A stretch of 64,000 nt of DNA from Dyadobacter fermentans DSM 18053 (GCF_000023125.1 NC_013037.1:3782001-3846000), one strand, 5' to 3'; positions 41,402 through 51,412 are shown, numbered from the stretch's first letter. Made by a program: numbers and translations. Notes: generated by a model not told the origin, from the sequence alone.

Positions 41402-42004
41402 ATGCTTCAAGTGTATCTGCTCCGCCACGGAGAAACGTTCTGGAATGCCGACGGCAACCGCTACTGCGGCGCTACCGACATCGGTCTCACTCCCAAAGGC
41501 CTCGAACAGGCCCGCGAGGCCGCGACATTGCTTCAAAACATAGCATTCGACGCCGTTTACACCTCCCCGCTTCAACGGGCGCACCACACGGCTACCATCG
41601 CTTCGGGCCATTACCCTGGCATAATCGTAGATGAGCGGCTTACGGAGGCTTCGTTCGGGGAATGGGAAGGCAAAACGCGGGCGGAGTTCATTGCCGAAAA
41701 TCCGGCACTCTGGGACGCCTGGGCGCAGGAGCCCGATTACGTGCGCGCCGGCGGCACCGGCGAAACGGCCGTAGAGATCGTGACGCGCGTGGATGATTTT
41801 TTTAATGAAATACTGGAAAAACACCCGAATGGCACCGTGCTCGTAGTGGCGCACAATGCGGTGAACCGCTTTTATATGGCCTGGAAACTGGGGATGCCGC
41901 TCAAAAATTACCGGCAGATCGTCCAGGAAAACTCCTCGGTGACTTTGTTCAGCCTTGATGCGCAAGGTGAATTCAGCCTTTTAAAACTCAACTGTCGCTC
42001 CTGA
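41402..42004 (+). CDS. Histidine phosphatase (phosphoglycerate mutase-like) family protein
   Basis: A 200-residue cofactor-independent histidine phosphatase. The catalytic LLRHGETFWNADGNRYCGATD motif starts at residue about 6 (RHGE), and the second His is in VLVVAHNAVNRFY. The size and ALxTSPLxRAxxTA-like pattern (DAVYTSPLQRAHHTATIA) fit the GpmB/CobC/alpha-ribazole phosphatase branch. In this operon it may dephosphorylate a sugar phosphate, which is inference. Confidence 0.87.
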   Translation: MLQVYLLRHGETFWNADGNRYCGATDIGLTPKGLEQAREAATLLQNIAFDAVYTSPLQRAHHTATIASGHYPGIIVDERLTEASFGEWEGKTRAEFIAENPALWDAWAQEPDYVRAGGTGETAVEIVTRVDDFFNEILEKHPNGTVLVVAHNAVNRFYMAWKLGMPLKNYRQIVQENSSVTLFSLDAQGEFSLLKLNCRS

Positions 42005-42017
42005 TCTTATTGTTTTT

Positions 42018-42956
42018 ATGAAACCAAAACTCCTTAATTACCTGGCGCTCACCGCAATGCTTACTCTTGCCAGTGCCGCGGGCGGCCTTGCGCAGGACCG
42101 GCTTAATGTTCTGAAAATCAAAACGGCGAAGGACCTGCATGCCTATTTCAAATATACAGGCAACGACCCGGTGCTCATTGCCGGGCACCGCGGCGGGATG
42201 GTGACAGGGTTTCCTGAAAACTCCATCGCCACCTTCGAAAATACGTTGAAGCACACGCCGGCGTTTTTCGAAATAGACCCGCGCCTGACGAAAGACAGCG
42301 TAATGGTACTCATGCACGACGCCACGCTCGACCGCACCACCACCGGCACGGGCAAGCTTTCGAACTATACTTACGAAGAGCTCAAAAAATTCAGGCTCAA
42401 AGACGCAGAGGGCAACGTTACCGATTTCCCCATTCCGACATTATCCGAGGTGATTGAATGGGCGCGCGGCAAAACGGTCCTTAACCTCGATCATAAGGAC
42501 GTACCCCTGGCCATGACCGCCGCGCTGATCCGCAAGCACAAAGCCGATGCATTTGTAATGCTCACCGTGCACAGCGCCGCCGAAATGCAGTATTACTTAT
42601 CTCAAAACAAAAACCACACCTTCTCCGCATTCATCCGCAACAGGAAGGAGTACGAGGATTACGAAAAAGCCAACGCACCATTCAGCCAGATGATTGCCTA
42701 CATCGGGCCGCACGTAAAGCCCGAAAACAAGGCATTGTACGAACTGCTCAACAAAAAAGGCACGATGTGCATGATCTCCGCGGCATCGTCCTACGACAAA
42801 CTGAAAACCGCCGATGAACGCAAGGCCGCCTACCAGGCGATTGCAAAAGACGGGGCGTCCATCCTGGAATCCGATTTGCCCATCGAAGCAGCCGAAGCCG
42901 TGAAAGAATACACACAAAAGGCGCATTCGAAACAGCGCTTCTTCGGCAAAAAGTAG
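42018..42956 (+). CDS. Exported glycerophosphodiester phosphodiesterase-family protein
   Basis: A 312-residue exported enzyme (signal peptide TAMLTLASAAGGLAQ). The GDPD core is AGHRGGMVTGFPENSIATFENTL with the first His, FEIDPRLTKDSVMVLMHDATLDRTTTG with Glu, Asp and second His, and LNLDHKD. It cleaves glycerophosphodiesters to glycerol 3-phosphate and an alcohol. With an inositol-phosphate synthase and polyol genes near, glycerophosphoinositol is a possible substrate, which is inference. It is last in the operon, before a strong terminator. Confidence 0.88.
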   Translation: MKPKLLNYLALTAMLTLASAAGGLAQDRLNVLKIKTAKDLHAYFKYTGNDPVLIAGHRGGMVTGFPENSIATFENTLKHTPAFFEIDPRLTKDSVMVLMHDATLDRTTTGTGKLSNYTYEELKKFRLKDAEGNVTDFPIPTLSEVIEWARGKTVLNLDHKDVPLAMTAALIRKHKADAFVMLTVHSAAEMQYYLSQNKNHTFSAFIRNRKEYEDYEKANAPFSQMIAYIGPHVKPENKALYELLNKKGTMCMISAASSYDKLKTADERKAAYQAIAKDGASILESDLPIEAAEAVKEYTQKAHSKQRFFGKK

Positions 42957-42990
42957 TCCGATCCGCATTGACGCACGAGCGCTACCAGTC

Positions 42991-43042
42991 AAAATCCCTG
43001 TACAACGGCGGACGCTCCTGTCCGCTTTTGAACAGGGATTTT
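42991..43042 (+). terminator. Terminator of the polyol operon
   Basis: Outer stem AAAATCCCTGT (42991-43001) with ACAGGGATTTT (43032-43042), inner stem GCGGAC (43008-43013) with GTCCGC (43020-43025), then T residues. A branched but perfect intrinsic terminator. Confidence 0.85.
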
Positions 43043-43140
43043 TGCTGAAACAGGCTCAAACTCAATGCAAATGACGTTTCAGATAACTGGCAGGATATTT
43101 TACATACAGAAATGGATTAAATAACCGCTAACCAATTCTC

Positions 43141-43494
43141 ATGAGACGAAGCGATTTGGGTGAATTTGAAGAAATCGTATTGCTGGCTGTGGCCGCACTG
43201 GCCCCGGGCGCCTACTCGGTGAGCATTGCCGAAGAGCTCGAAAGCGAAACAGGCCAGACCGTGAGCACCGGCGCCGTACACGCCGCCTTGCAGCGCCTGG
43301 AACAGAAGGGTTACCTGCATTCTCATTTGGGCGAGGCCACGCAGGAGCGCGGCGGACGCCGCAAACGGCTCTTTACCGTTACCGCTTACGGCGGCAAAGT
43401 GCTCCACGAGGCACGCACCGTGCGAAACAGCCTCTGGAACCGCATTGCACCGACGGAATTATCCAAAATGGGCCTCGATTTTTCAAACAGCTGA
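43141..43494 (+). CDS. PadR-family transcription regulator
   Basis: A 117-residue winged-helix regulator of the PadR type. It starts MRRSDLGEFEEIVLLAVAAL and has the core GAYSVSIAEELESETGQTVSTGAVHAALQRLEQKGYL (in parts) and RRKRLFTVTAYG in the wing. Such small PadR proteins commonly repress the transporter gene they precede. Here the ABC permease starts 3 bp after its stop, a conserved pairing in Bacteroidota. Confidence 0.92.
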   Translation: MRRSDLGEFEEIVLLAVAALAPGAYSVSIAEELESETGQTVSTGAVHAALQRLEQKGYLHSHLGEATQERGGRRKRLFTVTAYGGKVLHEARTVRNSLWNRIAPTELSKMGLDFSNS

Positions 43495-43497
43495 CCT

Positions 43498-46159
43498 ATG
43501 CGACCACCACTCCCACCCCGCTGGCTCGATAAGCTGGCCACGCGCATTTGCGCCCCGCACCTGCGCGAAGAATTGCTGGGCGACCTGCACGAACGCTACG
43601 CCCTGCGCCACCGGCGTGGCGGCGCGCGCAAGGCGAATTTCTTTTTTGCCCGCGAGGTTGCCGCATTGCTCCGGCCCTCGATCATGAGGCGGAAACCGGC
43701 GGCTTATGGCGCGCCGTCTGCATTCAGCGGCGATATGCTGCGGAATTATTTCAAAATCGGTTCGCGTGTGTTGCTCAAAAACAGCGGCTATTCGCTGATT
43801 CACCTCACCGGACTTTCGATCGGGCTTTGGGCTTGCATGATGGTGGCTACGGTGGTGATCGACAGCCTTTCGTACGACCGACAGTGGAGCAGGAAAGATG
43901 ATATTTACCGGATCGTCACCCGGAACAGTATGGGTACCGGGTTTTCTGAGCGCAATTCGTCTTCGCCCATCGGGACTGGCGCCGAAACTGCAAAGTGATT
44001 ACGCGGAAGTGCAGTCATGGTCGTCGGTGGACACGCATGAGCGGCATTTCAAAATACAGCCGGGAGATGATGCGGCCGTTAATACGAGTTTGCTCACTGC
44101 CGACACGTCCATCCACAGGATCTTGGACCTGAAACTGCTTGCGGGTAGTTTTAAACACAGCACGGAGAATCAATGGAGCCTGCTCGTGACGCGGTCCTAT
44201 GCCGCCCGGGTGTTCCCCGGCCAGGACCCGGTCGGGAAGGTCATTCACGACATCCCGACATTCAGTTCGGAGCCGACACCCTATGAAATTACCGGACTGA
44301 TCGAGGACCTGCCTTACAACAGCCACCTTCGCGCGGAGGCGATCAGGTTCAAGGCTTCCAAGCCGGAAGTCCTTTCCAACACGGGATTCATGACATTCGG
44401 GCACAATTACATCCTGCTCAAACCCGGCACGGATATAGAAGCATTCACAAGCAAGGTGAATGCCTGGTACACGCGGTTTATGAACAACAATGGCCGCGAG
44501 CAGTTCGAATTCCAGCCCATGAAGGACATTTACCTGCATTCCGACTTTGCCAGCGGACAAAGCGTGAAAGCGAACATCCGCACAATCTACATTTTTGCCG
44601 GCGTGGCATTGCTGCTGCTCTTCATTGCCTGCGTTAATTTCGTCAACCTCAGCACGGCCAAAGCATTCGCACGGGTGAAAGAGGCCGGCGTGCGCAAGGT
44701 ACTCAGCGGATCGAGGACGCAGCTTGTCATGCAGTTGCTGACTGAAACGCTGCTGCTGTTCGGTATATCGGTCGGCATAGCCGTGTTTGCCTACTATTTC
44801 ACATTGGAGCTCGTCGAGAACTTCCTCGACCACCGGCTGATGCTCACTTTTACCTCCAACGCGGCGATGGCCGGCGGGGCGGTGATCATGTTCTTCCTCA
44901 CTGGGTTACTCACAGGGCTATACCCTGCCTGGATCATTTCAGGTTTCAAACCTGCCAATACTTTACGCGGCATGTTCACGGTGTCGCTCGGGCAAACCGG
45001 CCTTCGCAAAACGCTTGTTGTGGCGCAGTTTTCCATTTCGGTCATTGTGCTGCTGGCCACCATTGTGGTATGGCAGCAACTCGATCTGATGAAAAACAAG
45101 GCACTCGGCTACGATAAAAAGAACCTGATCGGCATCGAGCAAATATCTTGGAACGGCAAGGGTGAAGCATTTAAAAATGAATTGCACCGCATACCAGGCG
45201 TGGTGCATAGCAGTTTGAGCATGTGGATGCCCACGGAGGGCGGCGGCTATATGCAGCGCAACGTCGACGATCCGGCCCAGGCAGGCCGCCACATCCGTGT
45301 CTGGTACATTGCGGGCGATGTGGATTTGCCCGTTACCCTGGGATTGAAACTTGTGAAAGGCCGCATGTTCAGCGACCGCTTTGCCGATGCGCTCAACGCC
45401 GATTCGTTACGAAAAGCGAACCCGGAGCAGTTCGAAAACGCCCAGATGAACCAGAATTCACTCATGACGGCCACAGCAGCCAAAATGCTGCGTATCAAAC
45501 AGCTGGATGCCCACGCCAAAATCGCCAGCTCGGCACCCGTGGGTGTGGTCGGCGACTTTCACAACGAATCGCTTTATGAGCCGATGAAGCCCACGCTCAT
45601 CCTCGCCCAAAAAGCCCCCGAATACGCGGGCATGCTGATCCGCATTCAACCCAACACCGAAAAACAGGTGACGGCGGGCGTTCAAAAACTCTGGAACCGG
45701 TTTTTTCCCGAAAAACTGCTTCGTATTAACAACATTGAAGACCAACTCACCCGACAATACGAAGCAGAATCCAAACTTCACGACCTCTTCCTCTTTTTCA
45801 GCGGCCTTACGATGTTTCTTTCGGCATTGGGCATATTCGGACTTGTCGTGCAGGCGGCTGAGCAGCGGGCGAAAGAAGTAGGCATCCGCAAGGTGCTGGG
45901 TGCTTCGGTAGCAGGTATTGTGGGGTTAATTTCAAAAGATTTTGTCAAACTGGTGGTCGTCGCGATCGTGCTGGCCTCGCCGCTGGCGTGGTATGCCTTG
46001 CAGCAATGGCTGAAAAACTATCCCTACCGGACGGAAATCAGCTGGTGGGTGTTTGCCGTCGCCGGCGTGGTGGTGGTCGCCGTGACGGTCGGGACGGTGA
46101 GCTTCCAGGCTATCCGCGCCGCCACGGCCGATCCGATACGGAGCCTTCGCAACGAGTAA
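43498..46159 (+). pseudogene. MacB/FtsX-type ABC permease with prefix domain, one-base frameshift
   Basis: Read as one gene it gives about 886 residues: a permease prefix domain 2 (ICAPHLREELLGDLHERYALRHRRG) at the start, then the MacB periplasmic core between membrane helices and FtsX domains (VNFVNLSTAKAFARVKEAGVRKVLSG, then KEVGIRKVLGASVAGIVGLIS). The 5' frame runs to a TGA at 43996-43998 and the 3' frame takes over: SSSPIG in the first should continue as LAPKLQSDYAEV, so one extra base lies in GGGA at 43972-43975. The 3' part from 43898 is open to 46159. Either a real inactivating mutation or a sequencing error. It follows a PadR gene. Confidence 0.85.
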
Positions 46160-46182
46160 CCGGCATTTGAGTAATGCATTTA

Positions 46183-46226
46183 GGGAATTAAAGAACAGCG
46201 ATGCCACTTTAATTCCCCATTTTTTA
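46183..46226 (+). terminator. Terminator after the ABC permease
   Basis: Perfect stem GGGAATTAAAG (46183-46193) with CTTTAATTCCC (46207-46217), followed by six T residues (46221-46226). Confidence 0.9.
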
Positions 46227-46308
46227 TACTACAAACACTTTTCGAACGGTAGTTTTCAGTTAGCATGACAATTGCATAATCGCTGTCAGCACCAAAACTA
46301 CATTCGTA

Positions 46309-47505
46309 ATGCAAATGCTGTCCGGCCTGGGCAAAGCCCGATATGTACCCCTCCTGATCCTTTTTACGCTTGCCATCATGCAATCCTGCCGGAAAAACCC
46401 GAAGGAAATGACTAACGCGGAACTCGCGGAGGCCATCGGCAGCAAGGATACTTACCAGGAGCTCCTCACCGCCGCCGCGAAAGCAGGCGTAGACACGAGG
46501 AAATTTGAAGCCGGCAGCGGCACCGCACCCGTTTTCGCATTACTGGAAGAGGTTGCATTCGGCCACAAGCCAACCATCCGCTTCACCCAGAAAAAAGTAA
46601 AGGCCGACACGCTGCTGATCCGCAATGCGGCCGAAGATTTGGTAAAAGGCCAGTCGGTGGAAAAAGTGCTGGAAAAGCTGGAACCGGTATTTCCGGTTTA
46701 CAACAACCTCAAAATCCATTACGACCGGCTTTTGAAAGCCCAAAAGAAGGATAGCGCCGCCTATGTGGCCCAAACCCTGAATGCATACCGCTGGATTCAC
46801 CGGCAGATCCAGGGCTCACCGCGCTTTGTGCTTGTGAATATCCGCGGCGCATACCTCACCGCCATGGACTCGGCCGGACAGAATGTACTCACCATGCGCA
46901 CCGTCGTAGGCAAGCGCGATACGCCTACGCCCACCATCGACACCTACGCGACGAGCATTGTAACGCACCCGTACTGGAACGTTCCCAAGAGCATCGCCAT
47001 CAAGGAAATATTTCCCAAAGCCGCCGCCGACCCCGAATACCTGAGCAGAAACCGCATTCAGGTAATTGGTAAAGATGGGCAGGCAATTGATCCGCAGGAG
47101 CTGGATTGGGGCGACCTTACAGCCGAAAAATTCCCCTACCGCTTCCGGCAGGAGACCGGCGAGGACAATTCGCTGGGATTGCTGAAAGTGGAGATAAAAA
47201 ACCCGCTGGCGATTTACCTGCACGATACGAATGCACGGTATTTGTTCAAAAGCGGCCAGCGCTGGCGCAGCCACGGGTGCGTGCGCGTGCAGTATCCGAC
47301 CGACCTAGCCAATTACATGGCAGGTTCCAAATTGCTCGACAGTGATTTCATGACCGAGCCGGATTCCGTGTCGCACCCGCCGAAATGGCATAAGCTGCAA
47401 GTACGGATTCCCGTTTTTCTGCTCTATTTACCGGCAGACTGCAATCCGAAAGGCGACCTGATGTACTTCCCGGACGTCTACAAGCGCGAAACCCCCAATG
47501 CCTGA
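46309..47505 (+). CDS. L,D-transpeptidase (YkuD) family lipoprotein
   Basis: A 398-residue envelope protein. The N-terminal hydrophobic stretch ends in a lipobox-like IMQSC, so it is probably lipid-anchored. A helical middle region is followed by the YkuD catalytic domain: HDTNARYLFKSGQRWRSHGCVRVQ (in parts), containing the SHGC(x)R nucleophile motif. This resembles the YcbB/LdtD class that makes 3-3 cross-links in peptidoglycan. Its 3' end overlaps the convergent YkuD-like gene by 28 bp. Confidence 0.87.
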   Translation: MQMLSGLGKARYVPLLILFTLAIMQSCRKNPKEMTNAELAEAIGSKDTYQELLTAAAKAGVDTRKFEAGSGTAPVFALLEEVAFGHKPTIRFTQKKVKADTLLIRNAAEDLVKGQSVEKVLEKLEPVFPVYNNLKIHYDRLLKAQKKDSAAYVAQTLNAYRWIHRQIQGSPRFVLVNIRGAYLTAMDSAGQNVLTMRTVVGKRDTPTPTIDTYATSIVTHPYWNVPKSIAIKEIFPKAAADPEYLSRNRIQVIGKDGQAIDPQELDWGDLTAEKFPYRFRQETGEDNSLGLLKVEIKNPLAIYLHDTNARYLFKSGQRWRSHGCVRVQYPTDLANYMAGSKLLDSDFMTEPDSVSHPPKWHKLQVRIPVFLLYLPADCNPKGDLMYFPDVYKRETPNA

Positions 47506-48245
47506 ACATCAGTCACTGCTTCCATGCCCGCAAGCAATGCAGATTTTTCGAGGTAATGCTGGTCGCCGGAGTAGATAAAAAGGCCGGCGCCATTGTAAAG
47601 GAGATTGATCACCTTTTTGGAATCGGCGATGGAAACGGCGGGACAGCCGAGGCTGCGGCCGAGTCTGCCGGTGTTTTTGATAAATGCTTCGCTTACATAA
47701 TCCGCGCCGTGCATGACGATGGCGCGTTCGAGGGCACGGTCGTTAATGCCTTTTTCGAGGCCTTCGAGGCGAAGCGAAAGCCCGTGCTTGCCCTGGTAGG
47801 TCCCCAAAGTTTTGTAAAAACCCAAACTCGATTGATAAGAGGAATTTACATTTGAAAAACGCTCAGCAAACTCGTTACCCGAGTTCCGGCCGTGTGCCAC
47901 GTAAGTGTTATAAAGCAGCTTCTTTTTAAGTAAGTCAATGACATACAGCCGCTTATTACGTGACGATTGCGTAAAGTCGCAGATCGCCATGATCGGATTG
48001 TCGAGCTTCATCTTCTGAAACCCAAACCATGCATAATGGAATGCACGTTCCGACAACCCCTGTTTTTTAAGGTCCAGCGAATCATACAACGACATCCATT
48101 CAGGACGGGTATTGGCCGAATCGGCGTTAGCGACCGGCGCTTTTGTGGTGGTGGAGTGATTCGAAAGTGAGTCGGCCCGGTGCACACCCAGTGAAATGCC
48201 TGCTGCTATCAACACCGCTGCCAGAGCCCCATGCGCTTTTGTCAT
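47478..48245 (-). CDS. Murein L,D-transpeptidase catalytic-domain protein (YkuD_2 type)
   Basis: A 255-residue exported protein with a signal peptide (ALAAVLIAAGISLGVHRA). The catalytic region has AIVMHGADYVS and LGRSLGCPAVSI, the latter carrying the Cys nucleophile in SLGC. Such YkuD_2 proteins are abundant in Bacteroidota and are thought to act on peptidoglycan, possibly as L,D-transpeptidases or carboxypeptidases. It is convergent with the YkuD lipoprotein gene, their stops overlapping by 28 bp. Confidence 0.85.
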   Translation of the reverse strand: MTKAHGALAAVLIAAGISLGVHRADSLSNHSTTTKAPVANADSANTRPEWMSLYDSLDLKKQGLSERAFHYAWFGFQKMKLDNPIMAICDFTQSSRNKRLYVIDLLKKKLLYNTYVAHGRNSGNEFAERFSNVNSSYQSSLGFYKTLGTYQGKHGLSLRLEGLEKGINDRALERAIVMHGADYVSEAFIKNTGRLGRSLGCPAVSIADSKKVINLLYNGAGLFIYSGDQHYLEKSALLAGMEAVTDVQALGVSRL

Positions 48246-48332
48246 TTCTTATTGTTTTGTTAAGGTCAAATGCTTCAAAATCAATCAAGAAGAGGTGCCG
48301 TTAAACGACCCCAACTTAACAGCCCTGAAAAC

Positions 48333-48366
48333 GCAAATGGTTCCGAAAAATTTCAGAACCATTTGC
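48333..48366 (-). terminator. Terminator of the tyrA unit
   Basis: Perfect stem GCAAATGGTTC (48333-48343) with GAACCATTTGC (48356-48366). On the minus strand it lies 22 bp past the tyrA stop and is followed by GTTTTC. Confidence 0.8.
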
Positions 48367-48387
48367 AACACGTTAATAATCAATAAG

Positions 48388-49245
48388 TTATTTCTTCTCA
48401 ATTCCCGCCAAAACCCGCCCTATATCATTTGCCCGGGCCATATAAGAAAGGCTGGCATCGAAATCACGACCGTCGATGGCTTCTTTGAATTTTTTCAATA
48501 GCTCGATGTAATCGCCCAATGCCTTGGAAACGTTCTTCTTGTTCTGGTCGAAAATCGGGGCCCACATTTGCGGCGAGCTTTTCGCGAGGCGGACTGTTGA
48601 AGAAAAACCGGTACTAGCCATGTCGAAGATCGCGCGCTCGTCGCGCTCCTTGTCCAGCACCGTCATACCCAATGCAAATGAGCTGATATGGCTCAGGTGC
48701 GACACGTAGGCAAGGTGTAAATCGTGCTCTACGGGCTTCATATAATGGATTTTCATGCCCACATCGCGCAGGAAGGTTTCCACAAGCCCAAGCGAATCGG
48801 GATGACTTTTTTCCTTGTCGCAAATAATCACGTTTTTACCCTCCAAAAGCTCTCGGAATGCTGCGCCGGGGCCCGAATTTTCGGTACCGGCCATCGGGTG
48901 CGCGGCTACGAACTGGCCACGTTTCGGATGTTTATCCACGAGTTTGCAGATCAATTCCTTCGTCGAGCCCAGGTCGGTGATCGTCCGGCCGTCGGGCAGG
49001 TGATCGAGCATGTAGGGCAATAATTTGGTAATGGCGTCAACCGGCGTCGCGAGCACATTCAGCTCCGACACCTGCAATGCCTCGTCGAGCGTCAGGATCT
49101 CGTCCACGATCCCTTTCGCCAATGCTATTTTCTGATTAACCGACGAGTTGTCCACCCCCACGAATTTCACGTGCGGGTATTTCTCGCGCAGTCCCAGGGC
49201 AAACGACCCGCCCAGCAAGCCGACCCCTATGATACTGATTATCAT
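48388..49245 (-). CDS. tyrA: Prephenate dehydrogenase
   Basis: A 285-residue dehydrogenase for tyrosine synthesis, converting prephenate to 4-hydroxyphenylpyruvate. The NAD(P) motif is IIGVGLLGGSFALGLREK at the N-terminus; the catalytic region has AAHPMAGTENSGPGAA (conserved His) and the C-terminal helical domain has HDLHLAYVSHLSHISSFALG. No fused chorismate mutase domain is present. It follows the aminotransferase gene by 28 bp on the same strand, giving an aromatic amino acid unit, but no pheA or aroF lies in this window. Confidence 0.92.
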   Translation of the reverse strand: MIISIIGVGLLGGSFALGLREKYPHVKFVGVDNSSVNQKIALAKGIVDEILTLDEALQVSELNVLATPVDAITKLLPYMLDHLPDGRTITDLGSTKELICKLVDKHPKRGQFVAAHPMAGTENSGPGAAFRELLEGKNVIICDKEKSHPDSLGLVETFLRDVGMKIHYMKPVEHDLHLAYVSHLSHISSFALGMTVLDKERDERAIFDMASTGFSSTVRLAKSSPQMWAPIFDQNKKNVSKALGDYIELLKKFKEAIDGRDFDASLSYMARANDIGRVLAGIEKK

Positions 49246-49273
49246 TATTTTGAATTTAAAATATCAATCACTA

Positions 49274-50431
49274 TTACCCTTTGATCCGCTCCACGGCTTC
49301 CCAAATCCTTTCTTTGGGCATGCACAATGACAAACGGATGTAACGCTGGCCCTTGGGACCGAAAATGAAGCCCGGCGCGATAAATACATGCTTCTCAACC
49401 AGCAAAGCATTCACCAGCTGCTCGGCCGACTCGGTCGTTTCGGGCAGCTTGCCCCACAGGAACATACCTTCCTGCTTGTTGTCCCAGGTGCAGCCCAATG
49501 CGCTCAGAAACGCCTCCGAAGCCTCCAAACGGCCCTGGTACACGGCATTGCGTTCGGCGTGCCACTCCGGCGAGTTGCCCAGAGCCGCTGCCGCAGCCTG
49601 CTGCATCGCGAAAAACATCCCCGAATCGACATTGCTCTTGATCGTCAGCACGGCACTGATGTACTCCTTCGCGCCTGCAATCCATCCGAGCCGCCAGCCG
49701 GCCATATTGTGCGATTTGCTCATCGAATTCAGCTCAATCGCCACTTCCTTCGCGCCCTCGACGGACAGCAGACTAATCGGCTCCTTTTTATTGAGGATCA
49801 GGCTGTAAGGATTGTCGTGGCACAGCAGAATGCGATGTTTTTTGGCAAATGCAACGGCCGCTTCGAACAGCTCACGCGTAGCAGGCGCGCCTGTGGGCAT
49901 GTGGGGGTAATTGAGCCACATGATCTTCGTTTTGGGCGTAACGAGGCTTTCCATCGCATTCCAGTCGGGCTGCCAGCCGAAATCCTCGCGCAGCGGGTAC
50001 TCCTTCACTACGCCACCCACCATCTGGCTCACGGCGCGGTAGGCCGGGTAGCCGAGCTCGGGCACAAGTACTTCGTCGCCCGGATCGAGGAACGTGAGTG
50101 AAATATGGGTAATGCCCTCTTTGGAGCCAATGAGCGGCAATATTTCGGTATTCGGATCGAGTGTTACGCCATAGGTACGATAATAATAGTCTGCTACTGA
50201 TTTTCTGAAAGCGGGGGTGCCTGTATAAGGCTGATAACCATGCGCCTGCGGTTGATAGGCAGCGGTTGTCAATGCTTCCAGAGTTTCTACTGAGGGCATC
50301 ATATCCGGGTTTCCGATCCCGAGATTAATGACGTCATGCCCTTCGGCAATCAGCTTGCGCACTTCGGCCAGCTTCACCGAAAAATAGTATTCCGATGTCT
50401 GCCTGGTGCGCTGTGCAGTTTCTATGATCAT
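49274..50431 (-). CDS. PLP-dependent aminotransferase (class I/II), aromatic or aspartate type
   Basis: A 385-residue aminotransferase. The PLP lysine is in SMSKSHNMAGWRLGWIAGA, the ring-contact Asp and Tyr in LCHDNPYSL, and the Arg for the substrate carboxylate near the end in QRYIRLSLCMP. INLGIGNPDMMPS is the N-terminal contact motif. It belongs to the LL-diaminopimelate/aspartate aminotransferase-like group common in Bacteroidota and, being upstream of tyrA, probably acts on 4-hydroxyphenylpyruvate, phenylpyruvate or prephenate. Confidence 0.88.
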   Translation of the reverse strand: MIIETAQRTRQTSEYYFSVKLAEVRKLIAEGHDVINLGIGNPDMMPSVETLEALTTAAYQPQAHGYQPYTGTPAFRKSVADYYYRTYGVTLDPNTEILPLIGSKEGITHISLTFLDPGDEVLVPELGYPAYRAVSQMVGGVVKEYPLREDFGWQPDWNAMESLVTPKTKIMWLNYPHMPTGAPATRELFEAAVAFAKKHRILLCHDNPYSLILNKKEPISLLSVEGAKEVAIELNSMSKSHNMAGWRLGWIAGAKEYISAVLTIKSNVDSGMFFAMQQAAAAALGNSPEWHAERNAVYQGRLEASEAFLSALGCTWDNKQEGMFLWGKLPETTESAEQLVNALLVEKHVFIAPGFIFGPKGQRYIRLSLCMPKERIWEAVERIKG

Positions 50432-50654
50432 TATAATGATTAAATTGTGCTTTTAGCCCTTGGCTATCAGCGGTTAAAACGCCCGTCCGGAACAGCCCGG
50501 CGAAACGGGGCGCAATTTACGACAAATTCCCGACGCGACGCGATTTTGAAATAGCGTTAGAAGGTCGGCAGAACGTTTCGGCAGACAGGAGGCCCCGCCG
50601 GGGACCCTGCCCGACCACGGCGCCATTTATAACCCATTTTCCCTAAATTGCGGC

Positions 50655-51407
50655 ATGAACAAACTGTACATCCTCGCCTTTTTTGTTGCATTGCTCGCCG
50701 GCTGTTCGAAACCGAGCGATAAAATCGTCGTCGCTACGGCTGCCAATGTGCAATATGTGATGAAGGAAATCCAGCAGGAATTCGAAAAGGAATCGGGCAA
50801 AAAAATGGAAATAGTGGTGGCGTCATCCGGCAAGCTCACCACGCAGATCCGCGAAGGCGCGCCTTTCGATGTATTCGTTTCGGCCGATACCAAATATCCG
50901 GAGGAAATCTACAAAAACGGCGGTTCCGACCAGAAACCGGAAGTTTACGCCACGGGCGCACTCGTGCTTTGGTCCAAAAACATCCCGGAAGCCGATCTCA
51001 AACCGGAAGCACTAACTGCCGAAAACATCAAAAAAATAGCCATTCCTAACCCGAAAACGGCACCTTATGGAGAAGCCGCTTTGCAGGTTTTGAATGCATT
51101 GAAAATTTACGAACAAACCGAAAAAAAACTGGTTTACGGCGAAAGCATCGCCCAAACCGCCCAATACATTACCACAGGCTCCGCAGAAGCCGGTTTCAAT
51201 GCATTATCCATTGTATTATCCCCTGAAATGAAAGGAAAAGGCCATTACGTGATCGTCGATTCCAGCCTCTACACACCCATTCAGCAGGCGGCTATTTTAT
51301 TAAAACACAGCGAAGATTCCCCAAAAAGGGAAGCCAGCGAGCAGTTCTACAAATTTTTGTATTCCGCAAAAGCAAAAGCCATCTTCAAAAAATACGGCTA
51401 CAAATAG
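50655..51407 (+). CDS. modA: Molybdate ABC transporter substrate-binding protein
   Basis: A 250-residue periplasmic binding protein, a lipoprotein by its lipobox (FFVALLAGCSKPS). The fold and motifs of ModA are visible: VVATAANVQYVMKEI, VVASSGKLTTQI (with the anion-binding Ser), FDVFVSAD, NPKTAPYGEAALQ and GSAEAGFNALS. It captures molybdate or tungstate and delivers it to ModB. It is followed by a tandem repeat and then modB in the same frame. Confidence 0.93.
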   Translation: MNKLYILAFFVALLAGCSKPSDKIVVATAANVQYVMKEIQQEFEKESGKKMEIVVASSGKLTTQIREGAPFDVFVSADTKYPEEIYKNGGSDQKPEVYATGALVLWSKNIPEADLKPEALTAENIKKIAIPNPKTAPYGEAALQVLNALKIYEQTEKKLVYGESIAQTAQYITTGSAEAGFNALSIVLSPEMKGKGHYVIVDSSLYTPIQQAAILLKHSEDSPKREASEQFYKFLYSAKAKAIFKKYGYK

Positions 51408-51412
51408 AACAT

